Source: Oceaniglobus trochenteri | GTDB taxonomy: Bacteria > Pseudomonadota > Alphaproteobacteria > Rhodobacterales > Rhodobacteraceae | NCBI RefSeq assembly: GCF_020529025.1 | Contig: NZ_JACNMM010000002.1 | Location: 434,001-498,000 of the forward strand | Direction of reading: 5' to 3' | DNA: 64,000 nucleotides | Shown: one piece after another, positions 47,596-56,086 of the stretch | Layout of the letters: each line of letters opens with the position of its first letter | Numbering within the stretch: position 1 is the stretch's first letter | The notes under the pieces: generated by a model | Database searches by the model: none | The model's input: only the letters and a program-made list of their open reading frames with translations | What the model was told of the DNA's origin: nothing | Translations under genes and position numbers: made by a program

Positions 47596-48293
47596 AACGT
47601 ACCGAGCTTTCGGACCGCGGCCTTGTGCGGCTTTTGCCCGCAACCTACCACAAGCCCCCCGCCCTGCGCGGCCTGGTGGACACCGACGAAGAACTTGAGG
47701 TGCTGGCCGAGATCGAGGGGCTGACCAGCACCCGGTTGCTGGCCGAACGTGGCCGCAACCCGCACCTCGACCCCCGCGAACTGGCCTGGCTGCGGCGCAC
47801 CCAGGATCTGCGCATCTATGGTCAGACCCATGTGAACGCCGCCTTCACCTATACCCGGGCCGGGGGAAACAGGTTCAACACAGGCGAACGGGGGGCCTGG
47901 TATTGCGCCTGGGATGTGCTGGTGTCGGTCTCCGAAGTGGCCTGGCACCGCACGCGCGAGCTTCGCTTTGCCGGCACCTTCGAGGACAGCGCGCGCTATG
48001 TCGAGATTCTGGCCGATTTCATCGGGGTCTTCGACGACATCACTGACGAACCGGGCCATGCCGCGCTGCACCCCGACCCCGAGATCGGATACCCCGAGGG
48101 CCAGAGCCTTGCCGAGAGGTTGCGGCGCGACGGATCGCGCGGGTTGATCTATCCCTCGGCGCGGGCGGAGGCGCCGGGCGGCAACTGCCTGGTCTGTTTC
48201 GAACCCCACGCCATCCAGAACGTGCGCCCCGGCGCCTCGTGGGATCTGATCTGGGAAGGGACGCCGGATTACGCCGTCGTGGCGGTGTCCTGA
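47592..48293 (+). CDS. RES domain toxin (NAD+ degrading)
   Basis: 233 residues. The three name-giving residues are visible: R94 in G-N-R-F-N, E115 in V-S-E-V-A-W and S189 in I-Y-P-S-A. RES toxins (ParT, MbcT, Res) deplete NAD+ or modify targets with it. The gene overlaps its antitoxin by 4 bases. The C-terminus ends 20 bases before convergent tadA. Confidence 0.9.
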   Translation: MKRTELSDRGLVRLLPATYHKPPALRGLVDTDEELEVLAEIEGLTSTRLLAERGRNPHLDPRELAWLRRTQDLRIYGQTHVNAAFTYTRAGGNRFNTGERGAWYCAWDVLVSVSEVAWHRTRELRFAGTFEDSARYVEILADFIGVFDDITDEPGHAALHPDPEIGYPEGQSLAERLRRDGSRGLIYPSARAEAPGGNCLVCFEPHAIQNVRPGASWDLIWEGTPDYAVVAVS

Positions 48294-48312
48294 TCGGCAC
48301 CGCGCCCTCGGG

Positions 48313-48762
48313 TCAGCGGCGGTTTTCGAAGAATTCCCGCAGAAGGGCCGCCGATTCGCGGGCCGCTATGCCATCATAGATTTCGGGGAAATGATGGGCC
48401 TGGGGGTGCGAAAAGACCCGCGCGCCCTGCAGCACGCCGCCCGACTTCGGATCGTCCGCCCCGAAATAGAGCCGCGCGATGCGCGCCGCCGCGATGACGG
48501 CGGCACAGGCGGCGCAGGGCTCCAATGTCACGTAGATGTCGCAACCGGTCAGCCGCTGGCTTTGCAGGGTGGCGCAGGCGGCGCGGATCGCCAGAACCTC
48601 GGCATGGGCCGAAGGGTCGTGCAGTTCGCGCGTGCGGTTGCCGGCCGCGGCCAGAACCGCCCCGTCCGGTGCAATCACCACCGCCCCCACGGGCACCTCG
48701 CCCCGCGCGGCGGCGGCGCGCGCCTGTTCCAGCGCGCGTGACATATGGGAACGGAAGACCAT
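48313..48762 (-). CDS. tadA: tRNA adenosine(34) deaminase
   Basis: 149 residues. Zinc-dependent deaminase that makes inosine at the wobble base of tRNA-Arg. H53-A-E55 (catalytic Glu) and P82-C83-x-x-C86 (zinc) are visible. The start at 48762 (or ATG 48744) is normal; upstream reading is noncoding. Divergent from rluB. Confidence 0.92.
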   Translation of the reverse strand: MVFRSHMSRALEQARAAAARGEVPVGAVVIAPDGAVLAAAGNRTRELHDPSAHAEVLAIRAACATLQSQRLTGCDIYVTLEPCAACAAVIAAARIARLYFGADDPKSGGVLQGARVFSHPQAHHFPEIYDGIAARESAALLREFFENRR

Positions 48763-48818
48763 GGCGCACCTTCGCCCGCGTCGCGAGGGGCGGCAAGGTT
48801 GGTTAAAGACTTTCAATG

Positions 48819-48850
48819 CCTCCGGCGGGGATATTTGAAGACCAAAGATG
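48819..48850 (+). repeat. dispersed intergenic repeat, copy 4
   Basis: CCTCCGGCGGGGATATTTG then AAGACCAAAGATG, lying between the divergent tadA and rluB genes. One of five related copies in the window. Confidence 0.6.
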
Positions 48851-48917
48851 CAAGCGTCCCCTCCGGCGCCGCCTGACCGCCCCTTTCCACCGGCAGGCGG
48901 GCAGAGTAGAAGACGGC

Positions 48918-49736
48918 ATGAGCGAAACACCCCCCCCCGGCGACCGAATCGCCAAGGTCCTGGCCCGCGCCGGACTGGCCAGCCGCCGCGATGCCGAGCG
49001 GATGATCGAAGACGGCCGCGTCATGGTGAACGGACGCCACATCAGTTCGCCCGCGCTGAACGTGACCGAGACCGACGAGATCACCGTCGATGGCAACCCG
49101 GTCGAGCCTCCGGCGCCGCCCCGGCTTTGGCTGTATCACAAGCCTCCGGGGCTGGTGACCAGTGCGCGCGACGAAAAGGGCCGGCCCACGGTTTTCGACA
49201 ACCTGCCCGAGGGCATGCCGCGGGTGATGTCGGTAGGTCGGCTTGACCTGAACTCGGAAGGGTTGCTGTTGCTGACCAATGATGGCGGCATCAAGCGGCA
49301 GCTGGAGCTGCCCAGCACCGGCTGGCTGCGCAAGTACCGGGTGCGGGTGAACGGCACCCCCAAGGAAAGCGACCTGACCACCCTGCGCAAGGGCGTGACG
49401 GTGGACGGCGAGCGGTTCCTGGGCATGGAGATCACCCTGGACCGGCAGCAGGGCGCCAATGCCTGGCTGACCGTGGGCCTGCGCGAAGGCAAGAACCGCG
49501 AAATCCGCCGCGCGCTGGAAACCGTGGGTCTGAAGGTGGGGCGGCTGATCCGGCTCAGCTATGGTCCGTTCCGGCTGAACGATCTGAAACCCGGCGAGGC
49601 GGAAGAGATCAAGGGCCGCGTCATGCGCGACCAGCTGGGCATGGAAGGCGCCCCCAAGCTGAAGCCCGCGAGGGTGCGCAAGGCACGCCCCGCCCCCCCC
49701 GATCCGCGCCGTGGCGGGAACAAACCGCGCAAATAG
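48918..49736 (+). CDS. rluB: 23S rRNA pseudouridine synthase, RluB-like
   Basis: 272 residues. S4 RNA-binding domain at about 8-55 (R-I-A-K-V-L-A-R-A-G-L-A-S-R-R) and an RsuA-family catalytic domain with D110 in G-R-L-D-L-N-S-E-G. The C-terminal tail is basic and proline rich, as in alphaproteobacterial members. RluB is the closest fit; RluE/RsuA are alternatives. Confidence 0.88.
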   Translation: MSETPPPGDRIAKVLARAGLASRRDAERMIEDGRVMVNGRHISSPALNVTETDEITVDGNPVEPPAPPRLWLYHKPPGLVTSARDEKGRPTVFDNLPEGMPRVMSVGRLDLNSEGLLLLTNDGGIKRQLELPSTGWLRKYRVRVNGTPKESDLTTLRKGVTVDGERFLGMEITLDRQQGANAWLTVGLREGKNREIRRALETVGLKVGRLIRLSYGPFRLNDLKPGEAEEIKGRVMRDQLGMEGAPKLKPARVRKARPAPPDPRRGGNKPRK

Positions 49737-49802
49737 ACGCTTGGCATAGGTCTGCCATTCGGTTTCTGATGGCAAAACGACAGTTTACAAGTGCGGGGTG
49801 CC

Positions 49803-50648
49803 ATGGCCGAGTTGCTGACAATCGAAAATCTTGGCCATCTGGTCATGTTGTGTTTCCTTCAGGCGGTGCTGGGGTTTGACAACCTGCTGTACATCTCGAT
49901 CGAGAGCCAGCGCGCGCCCGTCGCCCATCAGAAGGCCGTCAGGTTCTGGGGCATCATCGTGGCGGTGGCCCTGCGGGTCATCCTTCTGTTCGTGATGATT
50001 CACCTGATCGATGCCCTGGCGACGCCCTTCTTCGTCCTGGACTGGGACGGGGTGCTTGAAGGCGGGGTGAACTTCGCCACCTGTGTCTTCGTCATCGGGG
50101 GCGTCTTCATCATGTATACCGCCGTGAAAGAGATTTCGCACATGCTGTCGGTGCAGAACCTGCATACCGACGTGAACGCCAAGGCCGGGAAATCGGCCAT
50201 GGGGGTGGTGATGATGATCGTGCTGATGAACCTGATCTTCTCGTTCGATTCCGTCCTCTCGGCGCTGGCGATCACCGATGTCTTCCCGATCCTGGCCACC
50301 GCGATCATCCTGTCGGGGCTGGCCATGCTTCTGCTGGCCGATGGCGTGACCCGGTTCCTGGAGAAAAACCGCATGTACGAGGTGCTGGGCCTGTTCATCC
50401 TGCTGATCGTCGGCGTCGTCCTTCTGGGCGAGGCCGGGCCCGCCGCCGCCCATGCAATGCACGACGACACCCTTCAAATCCGCGTCTTCGGTTACGATAT
50501 CATCCCCATGAGCAAGAGCACCTTCTATTTTTCGGTGCTGGTTCTGGTCGCGGTCGAGGTGATCCAGTCGGGCTACAAGCGCAAGCTGGACCGCGAGCGG
50601 CAGGCCGTTCAGGGCCAACCGGTGGAAAGCCGGACCATAGGCGGGTAA
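49803..50648 (+). CDS. TerC family membrane protein
   Basis: 281 residues from ATG 49803 (GTG 49791 is an alternative). Seven to eight helices. The family acidic sites F-D-N-L-L-Y (near 24) and F-S-F-D-S-V-L (near 144) are thought to bind metal ions. TerC proteins act in tellurite or oxidative stress response and metalation of exported proteins. First gene of a cluster with XpaC and TelA homologues. Confidence 0.87.
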   Translation: MAELLTIENLGHLVMLCFLQAVLGFDNLLYISIESQRAPVAHQKAVRFWGIIVAVALRVILLFVMIHLIDALATPFFVLDWDGVLEGGVNFATCVFVIGGVFIMYTAVKEISHMLSVQNLHTDVNAKAGKSAMGVVMMIVLMNLIFSFDSVLSALAITDVFPILATAIILSGLAMLLLADGVTRFLEKNRMYEVLGLFILLIVGVVLLGEAGPAAAHAMHDDTLQIRVFGYDIIPMSKSTFYFSVLVLVAVEVIQSGYKRKLDRERQAVQGQPVESRTIGG

Positions 50649-50708
50649 GCGCGGCAACCGGGGCAAGGCAACCGGCCTGTCGCAAGTGATTTCAACGGAG
50701 GCCGACAG

Positions 50709-50912
50709 ATGGCCAGACTTTTCATCGTGCTGCTGTTCGTCGCCATCCTGGCGGCCATGGCCATCGGGGTGATCTCGGCGATCGGGCGCGCGGCGGATGC
50801 CGGACGCACCCGCCTGGCGCAGGCCGAAATGGGGAATGGGGCAATGCAGCGGATTTCTTTCGTGCTTCTGGTGGCACTGATCTTTTACGTCTCGATATGG
50901 GGGGCCGCCTGA
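50709..50912 (+). CDS. small membrane protein in the TerC-TelA cluster
   Basis: 67 residues with two membrane helices (about 4-26 and 47-65) joined by a short polar loop containing R-A-A-D-A-G-R-T-R. A GGAGG-type site precedes the ATG. It ends 1 base before the XpaC-like gene. No family recognised. Confidence 0.65.
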   Translation: MARLFIVLLFVAILAAMAIGVISAIGRAADAGRTRLAQAEMGNGAMQRISFVLLVALIFYVSIWGAA

Positions 50913-50913
50913 C

Positions 50914-51804
50914 ATGGCGCAGCGATTTGGAGGCAGGCACAGCCCCGATGGCCCCGCGGGCGGCACGGCGGAAAACCCGGCCTGGGCGGGCAAGACGCGC
51001 ACCAAGGCGGGTGGCCGGGTCAACGCCCTCTTTGTGGCACCCTTCCCCCTCTTGCCCCTGGCCTTCTTCAAAGAGCCTGTGGGCCTTGCCATCAACCTCT
51101 GTGCTTTCGGCATCCTGATGCTGGCCGCCTGGCTGACCCGCGAGGGCGTCATCGCCCACGAGGCTTATGACGCGCGCCGGGTTGCCCGCCGGCCGGCGAT
51201 TCCGCGCAAGGTTTTCGGTGCGGTGGCCACCGGCCTGGGGCTGGGGCTGGTGGGTGCGCAGGGCGGCAGCCTGGTGGCGCCGGTGATCTTTGCCGTTCTG
51301 GGCGCGGGCCTGCACCTCATGTCCTTCGGGGCGGACCCATTGCGCAGCAAGGGCGCCGAGGGGGTCGATGCCCACCAGGCCAGCCGCGTCGCGCGGGTGG
51401 TCGACGAGGCCGAGCAGCACCTTGCCACCATGAAGGATGCGATCCGTCGCGCCGGCGACCGCCCGGTCGAGGCGCGGGTGGATGCCTTCATCCAGACCGC
51501 CCGCACCATGTGCCGCACGGTCGAGGAAGACCCGCGCGACCTGACCGCCGCGCGCAAGTTTCTGGGCGTCTATCTTCTGGGCGCGCGCGATGCGACGGTG
51601 AAATTCGCCGATATCTACGCCCGCAGCCGCGATGCCAGGGTGCGCGAGGATTACATCGCCCTGCTTGACGATCTCGAGCAGGGATTCGCCGCGCGCACGC
51701 AGAAGTTGCTTCTGGAAGATCGCAGCGACCTTGACGTTGAAATCGAGGTGCTGCGCGACCGGCTGGCGCGCGAAGGGCTGGCGCGAAGCCGCGTCAAAGA
51801 GTAA
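50914..51804 (+). CDS. XpaC-like protein (5-bromo-4-chloroindolyl phosphate hydrolysis family)
   Basis: 296 residues: two to four membrane helices in the first half (about 40-75 and 100-130) and a helical cytoplasmic domain after. The family is named after Bacillus XpaC; real function unknown. In many bacteria xpaC-like genes sit directly before telA, as here (36-base gap), so the products probably work together at the membrane. Confidence 0.8.
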   Translation: MAQRFGGRHSPDGPAGGTAENPAWAGKTRTKAGGRVNALFVAPFPLLPLAFFKEPVGLAINLCAFGILMLAAWLTREGVIAHEAYDARRVARRPAIPRKVFGAVATGLGLGLVGAQGGSLVAPVIFAVLGAGLHLMSFGADPLRSKGAEGVDAHQASRVARVVDEAEQHLATMKDAIRRAGDRPVEARVDAFIQTARTMCRTVEEDPRDLTAARKFLGVYLLGARDATVKFADIYARSRDARVREDYIALLDDLEQGFAARTQKLLLEDRSDLDVEIEVLRDRLAREGLARSRVKE

Positions 51805-51840
51805 CCCGGTCAGCAGACCGAAAAGGGAGAATCCTGTTTC

Positions 51841-53031
51841 ATGTCCGATACCATCGCCAGGAAGGCCGCAGATCGCCAATCCGAGGTCAACGAGGTGACG
51901 GCCGTTGTCCTGTCCGAACCGACCGACCAGCATGTGCCCTTCGAACTGGCCGACGCGCCCGTCGCCGCCGAGATCGAACGGCGTATCGGTGAGATCGACA
52001 TCACCGACACGAACTCCATCGTGTCCTTCGGCAGCGCCGCCCAGGCCGAGTTGCAGGAGATCAGCCAGGCGATGCTGGCCGACGTGCGCAACAAGGATGT
52101 CGGCCCGGCCGGCGATTCCCTGCGCCAGATCGTGACCACCATCCGCGGCTTCTCGGTGTCCGAGCTTGACGTTCGGCGCAAACGGTCATGGTGGGAAAAG
52201 CTGACCGGTCAACTGGCGCCCATGGCCAAGTTCACCGCCCGGTTCGAGGACGTGCAGGACCAGATCGACCGGATCACCGATACCCTGCTGACCCACGAAC
52301 ACACCCTGCTGAAGGACATCAAGTCGCTTGATATCCTCTATGACAAGACGCTGTCCTTCTACGATGAACTCGCGCTTTACATCGCGGCGGGCGAAGAGAA
52401 GCTGAAGCGCCTGGATGCCACCGACATTCCCGCCAAACAGGCCGAGGTCGACGCCGCAAGCGAAGAGAACGGCGTGATGGTGGCGCAAGAGCTGCGCGAT
52501 CTGCGCGCCGCCCGCGACGATCTGGAACGCCGGGTGCACGACCTGAAGCTGACGCGCCAGGTGACCATGCAATCCCTGCCCAGCATCCGCCTTGTGCAGG
52601 AAAACGACAAGTCGCTGGTCACCAAGATCAACAGCACCCTGATGAACACCGTGCCGCTGTGGGAAACCCAGCTGGCCCAGGCCGTCACCATCCAACGCTC
52701 GCGCGAGGCCGCCGGCGCGGTGCGCGAGGCCAACGACCTGACAAACGACCTCCTGACCTCGAACGCCAAGAACCTGCGCGAAAGCAACAAGATCGTGCGC
52801 CAGGAAATGGAACGGGGCGTCTTCGACATCGAGGCCGTCAAGGCCGCCAATGCCGATCTTGTGGCCACGATCCAGGAATCCCTGCAGATCGCCGACGAGG
52901 GCAAGGCGAAACGGGCCGCCGCCGAGGATGAGCTGAAGCGCATGGAGGCCGAGCTGAAAGAGGCCCTGTCTTCGGCAAAGGCCCGGGCCACTGGCACGGG
53001 TGACGTCGCCGCCACCTCGATTCCGGGCTGA
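51841..53031 (+). CDS. telA: TelA family protein (toxic anion resistance)
   Basis: 396 residues, mostly helical, with long coiled coils. Family motifs include the W-W-E-K-L (near residue 117) and the N-x-L-x-N-T-V-P-L-W-E segment (near 270). TelA proteins are linked to tellurite and antimicrobial tolerance and, in comparative studies, to Ter stress systems. No signal peptide, so it is cytoplasmic or peripheral at the membrane. Confidence 0.9.
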   Translation: MSDTIARKAADRQSEVNEVTAVVLSEPTDQHVPFELADAPVAAEIERRIGEIDITDTNSIVSFGSAAQAELQEISQAMLADVRNKDVGPAGDSLRQIVTTIRGFSVSELDVRRKRSWWEKLTGQLAPMAKFTARFEDVQDQIDRITDTLLTHEHTLLKDIKSLDILYDKTLSFYDELALYIAAGEEKLKRLDATDIPAKQAEVDAASEENGVMVAQELRDLRAARDDLERRVHDLKLTRQVTMQSLPSIRLVQENDKSLVTKINSTLMNTVPLWETQLAQAVTIQRSREAAGAVREANDLTNDLLTSNAKNLRESNKIVRQEMERGVFDIEAVKAANADLVATIQESLQIADEGKAKRAAAEDELKRMEAELKEALSSAKARATGTGDVAATSIPG

Positions 53032-53038
53032 TGCCGTG

Positions 53039-54004
53039 ATGCGTGGCTGGGCATGGGGTGGCGCGCTTTCGGCGCTGATCGGGATGGCGGGATGCGACAT
53101 GCCGCCACCGGTCGAGCCTGTGCCGCGCCCGCCGTCGCGCCCTGCCGCACCGCCAACACCCGAACCGCCCGCCCCAAAGCCGGCCGACCCCGATCCGGGC
53201 GCCGAAAGCCGCGCATTGGCCAGCTATTACCAGCGGGTGCAAAGCGGGCTTCAGGCGCAGGGGCTGCTTCGGCGCGACGGCGGCGGCGCCGACACGCCCT
53301 TCGGGGTGCGCCAGTTGGTGGACAACTTCGTGCGCATCGCGCTGTTCGAGGAATACGCCAGCGTCGGCGGAACCCTCGTGCCCCGGGCCACCGCCAGCCG
53401 CATTCACCGCTGGGAACAGCCGGTGCGCATGCAGGTCGAATTCGGCGCGACCGTGCCCGCCGACAAGCGCATCCGCGACCGCAACGCCATCAACCGCTTT
53501 GGCGCACGCCTGTCGCGGCTGACCGGGCTTCCCATCCGCCAGGTGAACTCCAACGGCAACTACAACGTCTTCATCGTCAACGAACAGGAACGCCGCGCCC
53601 TGGGGCCGCGGCTTCGCCAGCTTGTGCCCGGCATCAGCAACCTGGCGGTGCGTACCGTCACCGACATGCCCAAGTCATCCTATTGCCTGGTCTTCGCGCT
53701 GGATGGCGACAACAGCGGCGCCTATACCCGCGCCGTCGCGGTGATCCGTGCCGAACACCCCGATCTGCTGCGCCTGTCCTGCATCCACGAAGAGATCGCC
53801 CAGGGCCTTGGTCTGTCCAACGACAGCCCCGCCGCGCGCCCCTCGATCTTCAACGATGACGAGGAATTCGCCCTGCTCACGCGCCAGGACGAACTGCTGC
53901 TGAAAATACTCTACGATCGCCGGATGCGTCCGGGCATGACCGAACACGAAGCCCGCCCCATTGCCCAGGAAATCGCCACCGAACTTCTGGGCGGCGAAAG
54001 CTGA
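53039..54004 (+). CDS. DUF2927 lipoprotein
   Basis: 321 residues from ATG 53039. Lipobox I-G-M-A-G-C (Cys18), a proline-rich linker (about 20-55) and a C-terminal DUF2927 domain, which carries the L-S-C-I-H-E-E-I-A-Q-G-L-G-L segment resembling a metalloprotease H-E-x-x-Q site. Envelope protein of unknown function. Follows telA by 7 bases, in the same operon. Confidence 0.85.
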   Translation: MRGWAWGGALSALIGMAGCDMPPPVEPVPRPPSRPAAPPTPEPPAPKPADPDPGAESRALASYYQRVQSGLQAQGLLRRDGGGADTPFGVRQLVDNFVRIALFEEYASVGGTLVPRATASRIHRWEQPVRMQVEFGATVPADKRIRDRNAINRFGARLSRLTGLPIRQVNSNGNYNVFIVNEQERRALGPRLRQLVPGISNLAVRTVTDMPKSSYCLVFALDGDNSGAYTRAVAVIRAEHPDLLRLSCIHEEIAQGLGLSNDSPAARPSIFNDDEEFALLTRQDELLLKILYDRRMRPGMTEHEARPIAQEIATELLGGES

Positions 54005-54088
54005 CCCTCCGGAATGGCGGGCGGTGGCATCCCTTGGCCCGCTGCGCGATCCATGCTCTTATCCCGGCCAGACACCTGCGGAGGCCCC

Positions 54089-55195
54089 ATGTCCATCTTC
54101 GATTTCCTTTCCGGTCAGTTCATCGACGTCATCCACTGGACCGACGACACCCGCGACACCATGGTCTGGCGGTTCGAAAGACACGGCCACGAGATAAAAT
54201 ACGGCGCCAAGCTCACGGTGCGTGAAGGCCAGGCGGCGGTCTTTGTCCACGAGGGGCAACTGGCGGATGTGTTCACGCCGGGCCTTTACATGCTTGAAAC
54301 CAACAACATGCCGATCATGACGACGCTTCAGCATTGGGACCACGGGTTCCAGAGCCCGTTCAAATCGGAAATCTACTTCGTCAACACCACCCGGTTTTCG
54401 GACCTGAAATGGGGCACCAAGAACCCGATCATCCTGCGCGACCCCGAGTTCGGACCCACCCGCGTGCGCGCCTTCGGCACCTATACCGTCAAGGTGTCGG
54501 ACCCTTCGCGGTTCATGTCGGAAATCGTCGGCACCGACGGCGAATTCACCATGGACGAGATCAGCTTCCAGATCCGCAACATCATCGTGCAGGAATTTTC
54601 GCGGGTCCTGGCCACCTCGGGTATCCCGGTTCTGGACATGGCCGCCAATACCGGCGATCTGGGCAAGCTGGTGGCCGAGCGGATTTCGGAAACCGTGACC
54701 GCCTATGGCCTGATCATCCCCGAACTGTACATCGAGAACATTTCGCTTCCCCCCGCCGTGGAAGCGGCAATGGACAAACGCACCTCGATGGGCGTGGTGG
54801 GTGATCTGAACCGCTATACCCAGTTCCAGGCCGCCGAGGCGCTTGGCAATGCCGAAAGCGGCGCGGGCAATGCCATGGCCACCGGCATGGGCGCCGGGCT
54901 GGGCATGGCCATGGGCGGACAGATGGGCGCCGCCGGCCCCTGGGGCCCCCGCCCGGCCCCCGTGGCACCACCCCCGCCGCCCCCCGTCGAGAAGGTCTGG
55001 CACATCGCCGAGAACGGCGCGACGAAGGGGCCGTTTTCAAAGGCCTCATTGGGGCGGATGGTGGCCGACGGCGCCCTGTCCCGCGACACCCATGTCTGGA
55101 CCCAGGGCCAGGACGGCTGGATCAAGGCGGGCGAGGTTGCGGAACTGGCGCAACTGTTCACGGTGATGCCGCCACCCCCGCCGCCGGGGGTGTGA
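54089..55195 (+). CDS. SPFH domain protein with C-terminal GYF_2 domain
   Basis: 368 residues. SPFH/virion-core-like domain at about 35-245 (D-T-M-V-W-R-F-E-R start region), a glycine and alanine rich linker, a proline run and a GYF_2 domain at about 310-355 (W-H-I-A-E-N-G-A-T-K-G-P-F). Bacillus YdjI is a related architecture. A scaffold that recruits proline-rich partners at the membrane is likely. The last codons run into the G-rich low-complexity block, so the exact C-terminus may be affected by sequence errors. Confidence 0.85.
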   Translation: MSIFDFLSGQFIDVIHWTDDTRDTMVWRFERHGHEIKYGAKLTVREGQAAVFVHEGQLADVFTPGLYMLETNNMPIMTTLQHWDHGFQSPFKSEIYFVNTTRFSDLKWGTKNPIILRDPEFGPTRVRAFGTYTVKVSDPSRFMSEIVGTDGEFTMDEISFQIRNIIVQEFSRVLATSGIPVLDMAANTGDLGKLVAERISETVTAYGLIIPELYIENISLPPAVEAAMDKRTSMGVVGDLNRYTQFQAAEALGNAESGAGNAMATGMGAGLGMAMGGQMGAAGPWGPRPAPVAPPPPPPVEKVWHIAENGATKGPFSKASLGRMVADGALSRDTHVWTQGQDGWIKAGEVAELAQLFTVMPPPPPPGV

Positions 55196-55388
55196 GCTTC
55201 CGGTTTCGGCCAGGGTGCCCCTGGCCGACCGGGGGGGGGGGGGGGGGGGGCCGGGGGGCGGGGCGGGGGGGCGGCGGCGGGGGGGGGGGGGGGGGCCCGG
55301 CCCGCCCGGTTCACGGGGCGGCCGCCACCCCCGCCGCCGGGGGGGTGAGCTTCGGGTTGCGGCCTGGGGGCCCGGGGCCGACCGGCCG
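55169..55388 (+). repeat. ~65-bp direct repeat flanking poly-G tracts
   Basis: Sequence from 55169 (including the SPFH gene's 3' end) recurs from 55322 with mismatches, offset 153 bases. Between the copies lie a run of 20 G (55231-55250) and one of 17 G (55279-55295) with little else. The block is noncoding after 55195. It could form G-quadruplexes, but a sequencing or assembly artefact is at least as likely. Confidence 0.6.
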
Positions 55389-55399
55389 GGGCTCTGCCC

Positions 55400-55430
55400 C
55401 GGACCCCGGAGTATTTTCAGCAAGAAAGAG
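55400..55430 (+). repeat. dispersed intergenic repeat, copy 5
   Basis: CGGACCCCGGAGTATTTT then CAGCAAGAAAGAG, in the spacer between the SPFH gene and the cytochrome gene, following the G-rich block. Apart from these repeats, nothing else is seen in 55196-55494. Confidence 0.55.
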
Positions 55431-55494
55431 GGGGCGGGCGGCGTGAAACCCCCGGGCCTTGTGCGGCGTGGCTGCTGTTGAAAGGGGAGTGGCA

Positions 55495-56046
55495 ATGAAT
55501 GGACTGACATCCCGCCTGCCGCACCGGCGCAGTTGGCTGAAGGCGCTTCATTGGGCGATGGTGCCGCTGTTCCTCTGGTTCACCCTGGTCCAGCCGCGCG
55601 ATGTGCAACGGGTGGGCGCCTGGGCCGTGCAGTTGCATTCGGTGCTGGGGCTGGTTTTCGTTTCGCTGGCGTTGCTCTGGTGGGTGGATTACCGGCGGCG
55701 CGGGTTGGCCGGGCGGCCGGGGCCGAAATTGCCCCCCTGGGGGCGGCGGCTGCACCGGGCGTTGCACCGGGTGTTGGTCTGGGGCGTTTTCGGCGTTGCG
55801 CTGAGCGGTTTCGGCCTTGGCCTGACCTCGGCGGTACTGCTTTGGGCCGGGGGGATCGTGCCCATCGCGCCACCGCTGGACATGCCGCGCGCCAATGCCT
55901 GGGTGGGGCGCATTCACGAGATCGAGTTCTATACCCTTGCCGTCATCGCCCTGGGCCACGCGGGGTTTCACATCTGGCGGCATCTCTGGTTGCGGGACAA
56001 TGCCCTGCGGATCATGGCGCCACGGGTGTTGCACCGGTTTCTCTAG
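55495..56046 (+). CDS. cytochrome b561-type membrane protein
   Basis: 183 residues with four membrane helices. Histidines on the helices (L-H-W near 17, L-H-S near 47, H-R near 84, G-H-A-G-F-H-I-W-R-H near 150) fit two haem b groups, as in YodB/CybB b561 proteins that move electrons between quinones and the periplasm. AAAGGGGAG site before ATG 55495. Its place in the stress cluster may be incidental. Confidence 0.82.
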   Translation: MNGLTSRLPHRRSWLKALHWAMVPLFLWFTLVQPRDVQRVGAWAVQLHSVLGLVFVSLALLWWVDYRRRGLAGRPGPKLPPWGRRLHRALHRVLVWGVFGVALSGFGLGLTSAVLLWAGGIVPIAPPLDMPRANAWVGRIHEIEFYTLAVIALGHAGFHIWRHLWLRDNALRIMAPRVLHRFL

Positions 56047-56086
56047 CGGCTAGGGTGTGGCGAGGCCAGACGGAGCGCGCCCCCAC

